Assembly: GCF_009910675.1 (NCBI RefSeq)
Contig: NZ_RSEJ01000006.1
Span: forward strand, 151,915-215,914
Length of the DNA: 64,000 bases
Origin: Photobacterium alginatilyticum
GTDB lineage: Bacteria > Pseudomonadota > Gammaproteobacteria > Enterobacterales > Vibrionaceae
Direction of reading: 5' to 3'
The translations under genes were made by a program, and so were the position numbers. A model generated the notes under the pieces. The model was not told the DNA's origin and did no database searches. It worked only from the letters and a program-made list of their open reading frames with translations. Positions 1 to 8,202 of the stretch are shown here, piece after piece (the first letter of the stretch is position 1; every line of letters starts with the position of its first letter).

Positions 1-2720
1 ACTCTTTTGCTGTACCGACTATCTGGCTATTCGATGCGGCAACAGGCATACACCGCCAGCTGACCGAAAATAAAATTGCCGCCCAGCAACCGCTCTGGAA
101 CAGTGACAACAGCGGTTTCTACTTCCTGAGTGAGCGCAGCGGCAACTTTAATGTCTGGTTTTATGAACTGGCCACAGGCAAAGAAACACCAATCACCACC
201 CTGGCCGATCACCCTGTCCGTCACCTGTCGGTATCAGCCAATGATGATCTGGCATTTTCCTACAACGGGGAATTATACCGGCTAGCAAAAAACCAGGCGA
301 AACCACAAAAGCTGGCTATCAACATCCGTAACTTCGCCGCCGCCCCAAGCCAGTTCTTCTATAGCAATGACGCAACCCGGTTTATGCCTTCTGTCTTTGA
401 TGCCGAAGAAGTACTCTTTAGCAGCTACGGCGACATCTACGCCATGAATACACGGAACGAAAAGGTCAAGCGACTGACCCATACTGCCACGGAAGAAAAG
501 CAGATGGTCTTCACCCCTGACGGCTATGGGGTGCTGTACTCGGCAATGCGTAACGGCCACTGGGGACTGTATCTGGCTCGCTCGTTCAACGAAGAGGAAA
601 TGTTGTCCAGCTCCGCGGTGGTTGAGGAGCAACCTTTTCTTGTCATGCCGGGACACGATATTTCACAGCCGGTTTATTCACCAGACGGTCGCAAACTTGC
701 CTTTGTCATTGACGGCCGGGCCCTGCATGTCGTCGATCTCGACAACTACGACGACAATAACCCGCAATCGGCCGACTTCGAGACAGGGCCATCGCTTCTT
801 ACTGCCCCGGATGATGCCGATACACAAATCAACGCAAGACCGGGGGCCGGCAAAGAGCTGATTGCCGCCGACATGGTCAGTGAATCGAACCGCCTTGAGT
901 TTGTGTGGTCGCCCGACTCGACCCAGCTGGCCGTTCACCTCTCGCCTCGTCCCTACGTAGAACAAATCTATGTTGTCGATGCCGGAGGGAATAAGGCACC
1001 GGTCAATGTATCGCAAAGCGGCTTCTACAATGGCAAGCCCAAATGGAGCCAGGACAACCGCATACTGACCTGGACAACCTCAAAATTCGGCCTCAAAACA
1101 GCCGATGGCGAAGACTGGGACGAAACAGTCACCGGCATTTTTACCAACAACAGCGCCATGCAAGACTTCAAGGATGACCGCGAGCTACCCGAAGAGACCG
1201 AGCACTACCCGTTCTCGGCCAGCAACCTCGATTACCGTGAGGCCTTCCACCTGCCATTTTCCAGCCAGGTACTGGAAACGCACTTGCTGGGAGATCACCT
1301 GCTGGTCATCGACCTGATGGCTTCACCTTCCGGCGACGAGACCACACGCGGCTTCCTGTATAATGTCCGTACCGCGGAATCGCATACTGTATTTACCGAT
1401 CTCCCGATGGCAAGCGACGCCTATATCACAGCAGATCAGAGCTTTGTCTATCTGCTGGCAGATGGTGAAGTATTCGAGATCGATACAGCTACGGGCGACT
1501 CAGTCAGCTTACCTATCGATTTGCCTGTTGATTACCAGGAGGCACCGAGGAGATTGGCCGCCTACCAGCAGTTTGTCCGCCAGACACAAGAGATGTACTA
1601 TCGTCCAGACATGGGCAATGTCGACTGGGCCTTCTACAGCGAACACTATCAGCGCTTTTTGCCGCACATCAACAATAACCGTGACTTCGTCAATGTGCTC
1701 AAAGAGCTGAGCGGGGAGCTGAATGCTTCTCACACCGGTGCTTATTCCATGCCGGCAAATACCATGCGAGAAGATGCGACAGCCGAGCTCGGGCTGATCT
1801 TCGACCAGCACGTCGCCTCGGCTTCCCTCTCCTCCGGCAAGGGAAAAAAAGGCAAAAAAGCCCCGAGTGAAGGCCTTACTATTCACAGTATTCTTCCGGG
1901 CGGCCCGGCGGACAACGACGCTTATGGTATTCAGCCCGGTGATCGGCTTGTCGCGCTCAACAACAGGCCGGTCAATACCCTGGCGGATCTGGCCGATGCA
2001 CTGAACAACAAAGCCGATCAACCCGTTGCTCTGACTTTGCAGCGCGGCAATGAAAATACCTGGCAGCAACGCATCACTCCGATAGATAGCGACGAGGCCT
2101 ACTCGCTGATCATGAAACGCTGGGAGATCGCACGCCGGAATTATGTCAGCCAGCAAACCGGCGGTAAGGTGGGTTATGTCTACCTGCCAGATATGAGCAA
2201 TGCGTCCTTCCTGCACCTGAGATCGGAGGCACTCGGCCGACTGAGAAATGCTGATGCCCTGATCGTCGACGTCCGCTTCAACGGCGGCGGCTTCCTGGCA
2301 GATACCTTAATTGAGTTTCTCACCGCACGCAAAGCGGCTGACATTGTGCCCCATATCGGCCAACCGACGTCAGATGCCAGTCGTCGCAGCTGGCTGAAAC
2401 CTTCCGTGGTGATCGCAAATTCCGGCTCATATTCGGAAGCATCGGCCTTTAGCCAGTATTATCAGGATCTGAAAGTGGGCCCGATCATCGGGGAGCCGGT
2501 ACCGGGCACCGGCACAACCGTCATGGGGCTCGACTCCCAAGTCTACCAAGGAGTCGGCTATATGTTCCCGTACCAGCCGCTGCGTACTCTCGACGGAAAC
2601 CTGTATGAAAACCTCGAGCTCCAGCCCGATGTCGCCGTATTTAACCGTCCGTCAGAGATTGCCTCAGGCAAGGACAGTCAGCTTGATGCGGCGATCAAGG
2701 AGGCGCTAAAAAGCCTATAG
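1..2720 (+). CDS. Tricorn-type S41 protease, C-terminal part (start lies before the window)
   Basis: The reading frame is open from the first bases, so the gene is cut by the window edge and about 906 codons are visible. The N-terminal two thirds has repeated WSPDS/YSPDG-like strands of a beta-propeller (TolB/tricorn type). A PDZ domain follows near 1860-2090 (GGPADNDAYGIQPGDRL). The S41 peptidase core follows, with VDVRFNGGGF near 2265 and NSGSYSEAS near 2420, where the nucleophilic serine of the family sits. Tricorn proteases trim oligopeptides; bacterial members are often periplasmic, but the signal region is outside the window. It stops at TAG 2718-2720. Confidence in the family is high; the substrate is unknown. 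Confidence 0.9.
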   Translation, partial: SFAVPTIWLFDAATGIHRQLTENKIAAQQPLWNSDNSGFYFLSERSGNFNVWFYELATGKETPITTLADHPVRHLSVSANDDLAFSYNGELYRLAKNQAKPQKLAINIRNFAAAPSQFFYSNDATRFMPSVFDAEEVLFSSYGDIYAMNTRNEKVKRLTHTATEEKQMVFTPDGYGVLYSAMRNGHWGLYLARSFNEEEMLSSSAVVEEQPFLVMPGHDISQPVYSPDGRKLAFVIDGRALHVVDLDNYDDNNPQSADFETGPSLLTAPDDADTQINARPGAGKELIAADMVSESNRLEFVWSPDSTQLAVHLSPRPYVEQIYVVDAGGNKAPVNVSQSGFYNGKPKWSQDNRILTWTTSKFGLKTADGEDWDETVTGIFTNNSAMQDFKDDRELPEETEHYPFSASNLDYREAFHLPFSSQVLETHLLGDHLLVIDLMASPSGDETTRGFLYNVRTAESHTVFTDLPMASDAYITADQSFVYLLADGEVFEIDTATGDSVSLPIDLPVDYQEAPRRLAAYQQFVRQTQEMYYRPDMGNVDWAFYSEHYQRFLPHINNNRDFVNVLKELSGELNASHTGAYSMPANTMREDATAELGLIFDQHVASASLSSGKGKKGKKAPSEGLTIHSILPGGPADNDAYGIQPGDRLVALNNRPVNTLADLADALNNKADQPVALTLQRGNENTWQQRITPIDSDEAYSLIMKRWEIARRNYVSQQTGGKVGYVYLPDMSNASFLHLRSEALGRLRNADALIVDVRFNGGGFLADTLIEFLTARKAADIVPHIGQPTSDASRRSWLKPSVVIANSGSYSEASAFSQYYQDLKVGPIIGEPVPGTGTTVMGLDSQVYQGVGYMFPYQPLRTLDGNLYENLELQPDVAVFNRPSEIASGKDSQLDAAIKEALKSL

Positions 2721-2748
2721 GCCAAGTAACTAAATTTACGCCGTACAA

Positions 2749-2790
2749 AACCAGGTCGTGCCGCTGAGCCGGCCTGGTTCACCTTTTATT
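2749..2790 (+). terminator. Possible terminator after the protease gene
   Basis: An AACCAGG arm (2749-2755) pairs with CCTGGTT (2773-2779), with extra pairing possible inside the loop. It is followed by CACCTTTTATT, a poor U-tract. It lies 28 bases after the stop codon. Confidence 0.4.
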
Positions 2791-2954
2791 CCGCTCACTG
2801 ACACTTTTAGTGCGTGAAAAGCAAACGCCAGCCTTACAAGCCAACAGCACCTTCACTGCTCTCGAAGCCATCAAATAACACTAGCCCCTCCGCTTAGCAG
2901 CCAGCTCTGTTTTTGTCTGAAGCAGGCTTCAAAAAGTATCTGGATCTCAAAAAA

Positions 2955-3006
2955 TCTACAAAGTATAAATTATACCATTTAGTATAATTTGTACTTTATG
3001 GTATAA
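2955..3006 (+). promoter_or_regulatory. Promoter/operator with GTATAA repeated three times at 19-bp steps
   Basis: GTATAA occurs at 2963, 2982 and 3001, exactly 19 bp apart. The first copy is part of the perfect palindrome GTATAAATTATAC (2963-2975), and the second copy differs from it at two bases. TATACCAT (2971-2978) and ATGGTATA (2998-3005) form a further inverted repeat. TATAAT at 2983-2988 is a perfect -10 sequence inside the array, so a bound regulator would cover the promoter. The DauR-type regulator encoded at 5247-5888 is the obvious candidate, but this is inference. Confidence 0.55.
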
Positions 3007-3043
3007 GTGCATTATGTTTCAGCAAAGACAAACGAGAACAATC

Positions 3044-4030
3044 ATGCAAAGCCACCCTACTGAGATCACCAATAACATAGCTAAGCCATTGATCCTTTGT
3101 GACTCGGAAGTCCGAGACCTGTTGTCGCAACTTGATGTCCAGGGGCAAATGAAATCCCTGTTCCTGGCATTAAGTGAAAATACAGCAGTCCAGCCACCAC
3201 AAACGTTAGCCCTGCTTCCAGATAACGCGGGTGACTTCATCACCTATCTGGGCGCCATGGCCAAAGAAGCGGTATTTGGCGCCAAACTGTCCCCGTACCT
3301 GATCACCGAGCAACAGCCGATCATTACCGCCTGGACCAGCCTGATGTCGATGCAAACCGGCCAGCCCTTGCTGTGGTGTGACTCAAGTCAGCTAACAGTT
3401 GAGCGTACCGCCGGCACCACAGCGCTGGCCATTGACTACCTGGCCCCTGAAAACAGCAGCCACTTGGCGCTGATCGGGGCCGGTAACGTCGGCCTGGCGC
3501 ACCTTCGCCATGTACTGAAACTACGCAACTGGAAAACAATCAGTCTATATGCACCTGAGCTGGCCGATAATCCGGCGCGACGCGATGAAATAATGACGAT
3601 CGATCCCCGGATTCAGATCGCTACAGATGCCAGTCTCTGTACGAAAGAAGCCGATGTGATCATGCTCTGTACCTCCTCTGCCCAGCCAGTTATTTCACTG
3701 ACTGACATCAAGCCATCAGCTGTTATCACTTCGATCAGCACCAATGCAGCCAATGCCCACGAGGTACCACCAGAGCTTCTGAATCAGGCCGACGTGTACT
3801 GTGATTACCAACAGACAACGCCAGACAGTGCCGGTGAAATGTGCCTTGCAGCAAACCAGCACGGTTGGGATAAGTCACAGATCAGGGGCGATCTGGCGAG
3901 CCTGGTTGCACAAACCTGCCCGCTCCCTGATTATGATAAACCGGTCTTTTTCCGCTCAATCGGGCTGGGGCTGGAAGATGTCGCAATGGCCTACGGGATC
4001 TGGAAACTGGCAAGCCAGCAACTTCAATAA
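3044..4030 (+). CDS. Ornithine cyclodeaminase / mu-crystallin family protein
   Basis: About 328 residues. The family signature is clear: VQPPQTLALLP near the N-terminus, then the NAD-binding motif ALIGAGNVGLAHLRH and the later segment ADVIMLCTSSAQPVI. Family members deaminate ornithine to proline, or act as NAD(P)-dependent imine/opine-type reductases or dehydrogenases, so the exact reaction cannot be read from the sequence. ATG 3044 is preferred because GAGAA lies upstream and the TATAAT at 2983 would leave little leader for the other ATG at 3014. An aminotransferase gene starts 47 bases downstream on the same strand, so the two probably form an operon. Confidence 0.85.
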   Translation: MQSHPTEITNNIAKPLILCDSEVRDLLSQLDVQGQMKSLFLALSENTAVQPPQTLALLPDNAGDFITYLGAMAKEAVFGAKLSPYLITEQQPIITAWTSLMSMQTGQPLLWCDSSQLTVERTAGTTALAIDYLAPENSSHLALIGAGNVGLAHLRHVLKLRNWKTISLYAPELADNPARRDEIMTIDPRIQIATDASLCTKEADVIMLCTSSAQPVISLTDIKPSAVITSISTNAANAHEVPPELLNQADVYCDYQQTTPDSAGEMCLAANQHGWDKSQIRGDLASLVAQTCPLPDYDKPVFFRSIGLGLEDVAMAYGIWKLASQQLQ

Positions 4031-4077
4031 ACACAGAATAAATACGCTGTATTTGAATAAATTGATAAGGATAGACC

Positions 4078-5202
4078 ATGAAAATCAAAGAGTTTGGTGT
4101 CGAGATCTGGATGAACGACTATGAAAACACCTGTCATTATAATCTGGCCGAAACCTGTGTTGAATCGCTCACTGTCGAGCAGCTGCTGGAGATGTCAGGC
4201 AAGCGTGACACGATCTTAGATGAATTATTGCCGATGAAACTGACGTACGGTGCCATCGAAGGCTCAGATCGATTACGTGACAACATTATTTCGCTCTACC
4301 AGAAACAAAAACGCGAAAACATCTTGATCACCCACGGCGCTATTGGTGCCAATGCCCTGGTGCACGAAGCCCTGGTTTCCCCTGGGGATAAGGTAATTGC
4401 CGTCTTACCAACCTATCAGCAGCACTACTCTATCCCGGAAAGCTACGGGGCTGATGTTCACATTGTTAAGCTAAAAGAAGAAAACCAGTTTCTACCTGAT
4501 CTGGACGAGCTGCGACAACTGGCAACAGAAGGCACCCGACTGATAGCGATCAATAACCCGAACAACCCGACGGGCGCACTGATGGATGAAGCTTTCCTGG
4601 AGCAGGTGGTTGACATTGCTCGCTCCTGCGGCGCCTACCTGCTCTGTGACGAGGTCTATCGCGGCACAGACGAAGAGGGTAACGGCTTTACCGCTTCAGT
4701 TGCAGACCTTTACGAAAAAGGGATCGGCACCAGCAGTATGTCGAAAACATTTTCTCTGGCCGGTTTACGACTGGGCTGGCTAGCCGGGCCGCTTGAGGTG
4801 ATCAAGGCGGTCTGTATTCACCGTGACTACAATACCATCAGCGTCGGCATGCTTGATGATCACTTTGCCTCTATCGCCCTGGAATGTCGCGACGCTATCC
4901 TTGAGCGTAATCGCCATATCTGCAATACCAACCGGGATATGCTGGATGCCTGGGTAGCCAAGGAGCCATTGGTTTCTTACATCAGGCCCAAATCAGGCAC
5001 CACAGCCTTACTGAAGTATGATCTGGACATGTCATCACGAGATTTCTGCGTAGGGCTGCTTGAAGCAAAAGGAGTCATGTTCACGCCCGGCAGCGTACTG
5101 GATATGGAAGGCTATGTACGTATCGGCTATGCAAATAATCCGCAAGTGCTAGAGACCGGATTGGCAAAAGTATCGGAATACCTTACTGAGCTGCAAGACT
5201 GA
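4078..5202 (+). CDS. PLP-dependent class I/II aminotransferase
   Basis: 374 residues, starting at ATG 4078 behind AAGGAT. Visible fold-type I features are the NNPNNPTGALM motif, DEVYRG, and SSMSKTFSLAGLRLGW, which carries the Schiff-base lysine. It probably uses an amino-acid substrate handled jointly with the cyclodeaminase-like enzyme upstream. The sequence recalls aminotransferase-fold enzymes of arginine-derived amino acid metabolism, but this could not be tested. It converges on the regulator gene at 5247. Confidence 0.85.
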   Translation: MKIKEFGVEIWMNDYENTCHYNLAETCVESLTVEQLLEMSGKRDTILDELLPMKLTYGAIEGSDRLRDNIISLYQKQKRENILITHGAIGANALVHEALVSPGDKVIAVLPTYQQHYSIPESYGADVHIVKLKEENQFLPDLDELRQLATEGTRLIAINNPNNPTGALMDEAFLEQVVDIARSCGAYLLCDEVYRGTDEEGNGFTASVADLYEKGIGTSSMSKTFSLAGLRLGWLAGPLEVIKAVCIHRDYNTISVGMLDDHFASIALECRDAILERNRHICNTNRDMLDAWVAKEPLVSYIRPKSGTTALLKYDLDMSSRDFCVGLLEAKGVMFTPGSVLDMEGYVRIGYANNPQVLETGLAKVSEYLTELQD

Positions 5203-5246
5203 CAGGCTGAAGGGGTAATGTGACATTGCCCCTGTCTTGATCGGTA

Positions 5247-5888
5247 CTAACTCTTGTTCTTTATTTCCCGCAAATAGTTAAAGACGGTGGCCCGGCCCAT
5301 GCTGAGCACATTGGCAATATAGTCTGCCGAGTTTTTCCCGTTAAACGCCCCTTGCTCGTACAAAGCTTCGACCAGCTGACGTTTATCTTTTCTCGATATC
5401 ACGGAGAGCGTCAGATGGTGGCTGGCCAGCCAGTCATGGATAAAGCTGTTGATTTTTTCTTGCCAGTCATCATTAAACAGTTTCTCTGGCTGCGGGATCA
5501 GGTTTTTAGCCGGCAATAGCAGATCCAGTACCGCCCGGGCGGACTCGATCGGTGTGGTATTCATATTAATACACAGCATTCCGATAGGGGTATTGGCATC
5601 ATTACGCAGTACCACACTGGTTGAGCAAATCTTCTGGCCATCCCAGTTGAGTTTCTCGTAAGGGCCTATCACGGATTCTGTCTGGTCAAAATTAACATCG
5701 TCAAGTGCAGAAGGGTCGCCGATTTTACGCTTGGAGATATTATTGGCGATATAAGCCACGCTCTGGGTTGCCAGATCATGGATAATGACCTCGACATAAT
5801 CCGAAAACAATAACGCGATACCGTCGGCGACGGGTGCGTAACGCTGTATTAATAACTCAGCACTTTGCTGTTTTTCTTGTGGCGTCAT
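5247..5888 (-). CDS. YheO/DauR-type transcriptional regulator (PAS-like plus HTH)
   Basis: About 213 residues. The N-terminal half matches the YheO PAS-like domain (EVIIHDLATQSVAYIAN, KIGDP). The C-terminal half has the helix-turn-helix seen in DauR (GKNSADYIANVLSMGRATVFNYLREI). DauR of Pseudomonas regulates D-arginine catabolism, and other members respond to small ligands. The ATG at 5888 fits the family N-terminus (MTPQEKQ); an in-frame TTG at 5915 is the alternative. It converges on the cyclodeaminase-aminotransferase pair and probably controls it through the repeats at 2963-3006. That link is inferred. Confidence 0.8.
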   Translation of the reverse strand: MTPQEKQQSAELLIQRYAPVADGIALLFSDYVEVIIHDLATQSVAYIANNISKRKIGDPSALDDVNFDQTESVIGPYEKLNWDGQKICSTSVVLRNDANTPIGMLCINMNTTPIESARAVLDLLLPAKNLIPQPEKLFNDDWQEKINSFIHDWLASHHLTLSVISRKDKRQLVEALYEQGAFNGKNSADYIANVLSMGRATVFNYLREIKNKS

Positions 5889-5986
5889 TTTCTGAGTAAA
5901 CTCAATAATCTCCAATCATGGAGGGCATACTACCTAGCCGTAATACCATTGTATAGAGGGGGGAGGCTCTCCCTGCAGCCAAACCG

Positions 5987-6325
5987 CTAGTAGCTCAGCT
6001 CAAACACCACAGAGCCGCTGTCAACCTCAACGGCCTGCTGATCGATCACCTCGCCGCCCGCCTCTACCGAAATACTAAAATCCTCGGTGGCATTAAATTT
6101 CAAACCGGCCCCAAACTCAGTCGGATCAACTTGGTTTCTGTCCTGATACACACTGCTCTTATCGACCATCATATTGCTGACAGGTCTGTCACCCCCACCA
6201 ATAAACTCAAGCTTTTGCTCAGAGGCTGCCTTATCAACAAAAATCTCGCCCAATTCTCGCTCTTCTGCCTGCACAGCCAAAGAGAACAGCAATGCTGCTA
6301 CCACAATTTCAATACGCACTTTCAT
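5987..6325 (-). CDS. Small secreted protein of unknown function
   Basis: 112 codons. ATG 6325 follows GGGGGG, a good ribosome binding site, and opens a clear signal peptide (MKVRIEIVVAALLFSLAVQA, then EERE). The mature part, about 92 residues, is acidic and rich in beta-type sequence, with GGGDRPVSN and a hydrophobic end. I do not recognise the family. It probably acts in the periplasm or outer membrane. It is divergent from the deformylase gene at 6500. Confidence 0.6.
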   Translation of the reverse strand: MKVRIEIVVAALLFSLAVQAEERELGEIFVDKAASEQKLEFIGGGDRPVSNMMVDKSSVYQDRNQVDPTEFGAGLKFNATEDFSISVEAGGEVIDQQAVEVDSGSVVFELSY

Positions 6326-6499
6326 CCCCCCATACCAACGAATACACAAGCAGTTTTAAGCTCAATCTTTCTCATTAAATAACCTAACGCAAGAAGAAAA
6401 ACAAGCTTACTACTTGCAATATGACAGCAAAGAAACCGTTCCTATCGCTCGCAATTACACGTACGCTTATAGCAAGGCTCTTGCATCAGGAATCCTATT

Positions 6500-7027
6500 A
6501 TGTCTGTCACCTACCCACTCGAAATAGCCCAGCTTGGCAATCCCATCCTGCGCCAGTTGGCGACACCGCTGACCCCCGGCCAGCTTAAGAAATATGCACC
6601 GTTCTTTGCCGCGCTGGAGAAGAAGATGCTTGAGCACAATGGCGTCGGCATTGCGGCGCCGCAAGTCAGCGAGTCTGTCCGGGCATTTATCGTTGCATCG
6701 AGTCCTAATCCTCGATACCCCAACGCCCCGCACATGGCACCTACCCTGATGATCAACCCCGAACTTATCTGGTCAAGCAAAGAGACGGAAAAAGACTGGG
6801 AAGGGTGCCTGAGCATTCCCGGCATGCGAGCCAAAGTCAGCCGCCACAAGAAAATCGAGGTGCGATATACCACTATCGACGGTCACGAGGTAAAAAGTCA
6901 TATGGAAGGTTTTATTGCCCGGATCTTCCAGCACGAACTGGATCATCTCAACGGGATCGTCTTTCTCGACCGGGCCGAAAAGCATGATTACGCCACCGAG
7001 GCGGAATTTATGAAGATCATCAGCTAA
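6500..7027 (+). CDS. def: Peptide deformylase
   Basis: 175 residues with the three deformylase motifs: GVGIAAPQ (residues 48-55), EGCLS (101-105, Cys103) and HELDH (145-149). Cys103, His145 and His149 should bind the metal, and Glu146 is catalytic. The enzyme removes formyl groups from the N-termini of new proteins. AGGAA precedes the ATG. It is not beside fmt or rsm genes, as the housekeeping def usually is, so this is probably an extra copy. The next gene is dodecin, 56 bases downstream. Confidence 0.93.
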   Translation: MSVTYPLEIAQLGNPILRQLATPLTPGQLKKYAPFFAALEKKMLEHNGVGIAAPQVSESVRAFIVASSPNPRYPNAPHMAPTLMINPELIWSSKETEKDWEGCLSIPGMRAKVSRHKKIEVRYTTIDGHEVKSHMEGFIARIFQHELDHLNGIVFLDRAEKHDYATEAEFMKIIS

Positions 7028-7083
7028 TTTTTACTTACCACAGTTTCAGCATCGCGCTGCAACACGTTCACAAGGGGTAAGTG

Positions 7084-7296
7084 ATGTCCGACCATATATA
7101 CAAACTGATCGAGCTGGTAGGCTCGTCTCCGAACAGCGTCGAAGAGGCCGTCAACTCGGCTCTGACCAAAGCCAACAATAGCCTCAGCAACATGCGCTGG
7201 TTTGAAGTCTGCGATGTCCGGGGCAACATAGAAAACGGCCAGGTCGACCACTGGCAAGTCACCATTAAAGTAGGATTCACCCTCAAGGAAGACTAA
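7084..7296 (+). CDS. Dodecin flavin-binding protein
   Basis: 70 residues, full length for dodecin. It has the typical start ([21 protein letters not shown]), the conserved region around [18 protein letters not shown] with the Trp used in flavin stacking, and the final beta-strand [12 protein letters not shown]. Dodecins form hollow dodecamers that store or buffer flavins in the cytosol. ATG 7084 is chosen because AAGGGG lies 6 bases before it; GTG 7081 is too close. It may be co-transcribed with def. Confidence 0.9.
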   Translation: MSDHIYKLIELVGSSPNSVEEAVNSALTKANNSLSNMRWFEVCDVRGNIENGQVDHWQVTIKVGFTLKED

Positions 7297-7305
7297 CCCT
7301 TTAAG

Positions 7306-7353
7306 TTCCGTAAACTAAAACGGGCTGACAGATTACGGAAGAATTATCAGCCC
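7306..7353 (+). other. Interleaved inverted repeats with pseudoknot topology after the dodecin gene
   Basis: TTCCGTAA (7306-7313) pairs with TTACGGAA (7333-7340), and GGGCTGA (7322-7328) pairs with TCAGCCC (7347-7353). The arms run in the order A-B-A'-B', so the RNA would form either an H-type pseudoknot or two mutually exclusive hairpins. It starts 9 bases after the dodecin stop codon. There is no U-tract, so it is not a normal terminator. Confidence 0.4.
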
Positions 7354-7590
7354 AATCATCCCTGCACTTCCCGCCATATACCTATTGTGAAGCGCGCTTT
7401 TTTGTAAAGACACAAACTCGTTATGCAATCACCACTCTATTCTTATAACAATCATAAAACACAATCTGTCAGTTTTACCCCTTAATAAGTCAAATATGCC
7501 ACTCATCATCTCAAACCGGTATTGTCATACTGTGCTCGGTTACTGCACAGCACAGCTGTGATTCACAACGAGCATTCACGGGAGCACACC

Positions 7591-8109
7591 ATGACTCAGC
7601 ACGCCGGCAAGGCCCTTATTATTATTGATCCACAGAACGATTATTTCCCGGAAGGTAAATATCCGCTATGGAACACAGAGTTAATACTGACAAATATCAA
7701 AAAAGCTATCGGGCGTGCCAGGCAACAGGATATAGCTGTTATTCTTGTCCAGCACATTGCCAACAGCGAGATCGGTATTGCGCCATTTTTTAACGAAGGC
7801 ACCGAAGGCGCAGCAATCCACCCGGAAATAACGGCAGCCGCCCCAGCAGCCACCATTGTCACCAAATCCTTTGCCGATAGCTTCGAGCAGACCTGCCTGG
7901 AACATGTCTTAAAAGAGCAAGGTATTACAGAGCTATTGCTATGCGGAATGATGACTCAGAACTGTGTCACCCACACAGCCATTTCCAGACAGGCAGAGAA
8001 GTACACCGTCTCAGTACTGGCCGATTGCTGTACCACCGTCGACGAAATGATCCACAATATCGCCCTGAATGCGATGTCAACACGTGTCCGGCTTCTGACT
8101 ATGGATTAA
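7591..8109 (+). CDS. Isochorismatase-like cysteine hydrolase
   Basis: 172 residues. The start ATG 7591 follows ACGGGAG. The sequence has the family aspartate in IIIDPQNDYF, the catalytic lysine region TKSFADSF, and the cysteine motif LLLCGMMTQNCVTHTA. Family members hydrolyse isochorismate, nicotinamide or related amides, and the substrate here cannot be assigned. The 294 bases upstream hold the inverted repeats after dodecin and AT-rich promoter-like DNA. Confidence 0.87.
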   Translation: MTQHAGKALIIIDPQNDYFPEGKYPLWNTELILTNIKKAIGRARQQDIAVILVQHIANSEIGIAPFFNEGTEGAAIHPEITAAAPAATIVTKSFADSFEQTCLEHVLKEQGITELLLCGMMTQNCVTHTAISRQAEKYTVSVLADCCTTVDEMIHNIALNAMSTRVRLLTMD

Positions 8110-8129
8110 CAAAACGGGAGTACATTAAT

Positions 8130-8162
8130 ATGGCCTCGGTGCTCACACTTGAAGATGTATAA
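8130..8162 (+). CDS. Ten-codon reading frame, possible gene remnant or leader peptide
   Basis: ATG 8130 follows GGGAG at a good distance and encodes MASVLTLEDV before TAA. It lies directly before the terminator at 8173. It could be a leftover start of a gene lost when the neighbouring parB-like region arrived, or chance. Low confidence. Confidence 0.2.
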   Translation: MASVLTLEDV

Positions 8163-8172
8163 TTTTTATATG

Positions 8173-8200
8173 TTATGGGGTAAAAAAATTTACCCCATAA
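8173..8200. terminator. Bidirectional terminator between convergent genes
   Basis: A perfect 12-bp stem, TTATGGGGTAAA (8173-8184) with TTTACCCCATAA (8189-8200), has a 4-base loop. It is flanked by A/T runs and lies between the hydrolase gene and the end of the minus-strand parB-like gene. Confidence 0.7.
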
Positions 8201-8202
8201 AT

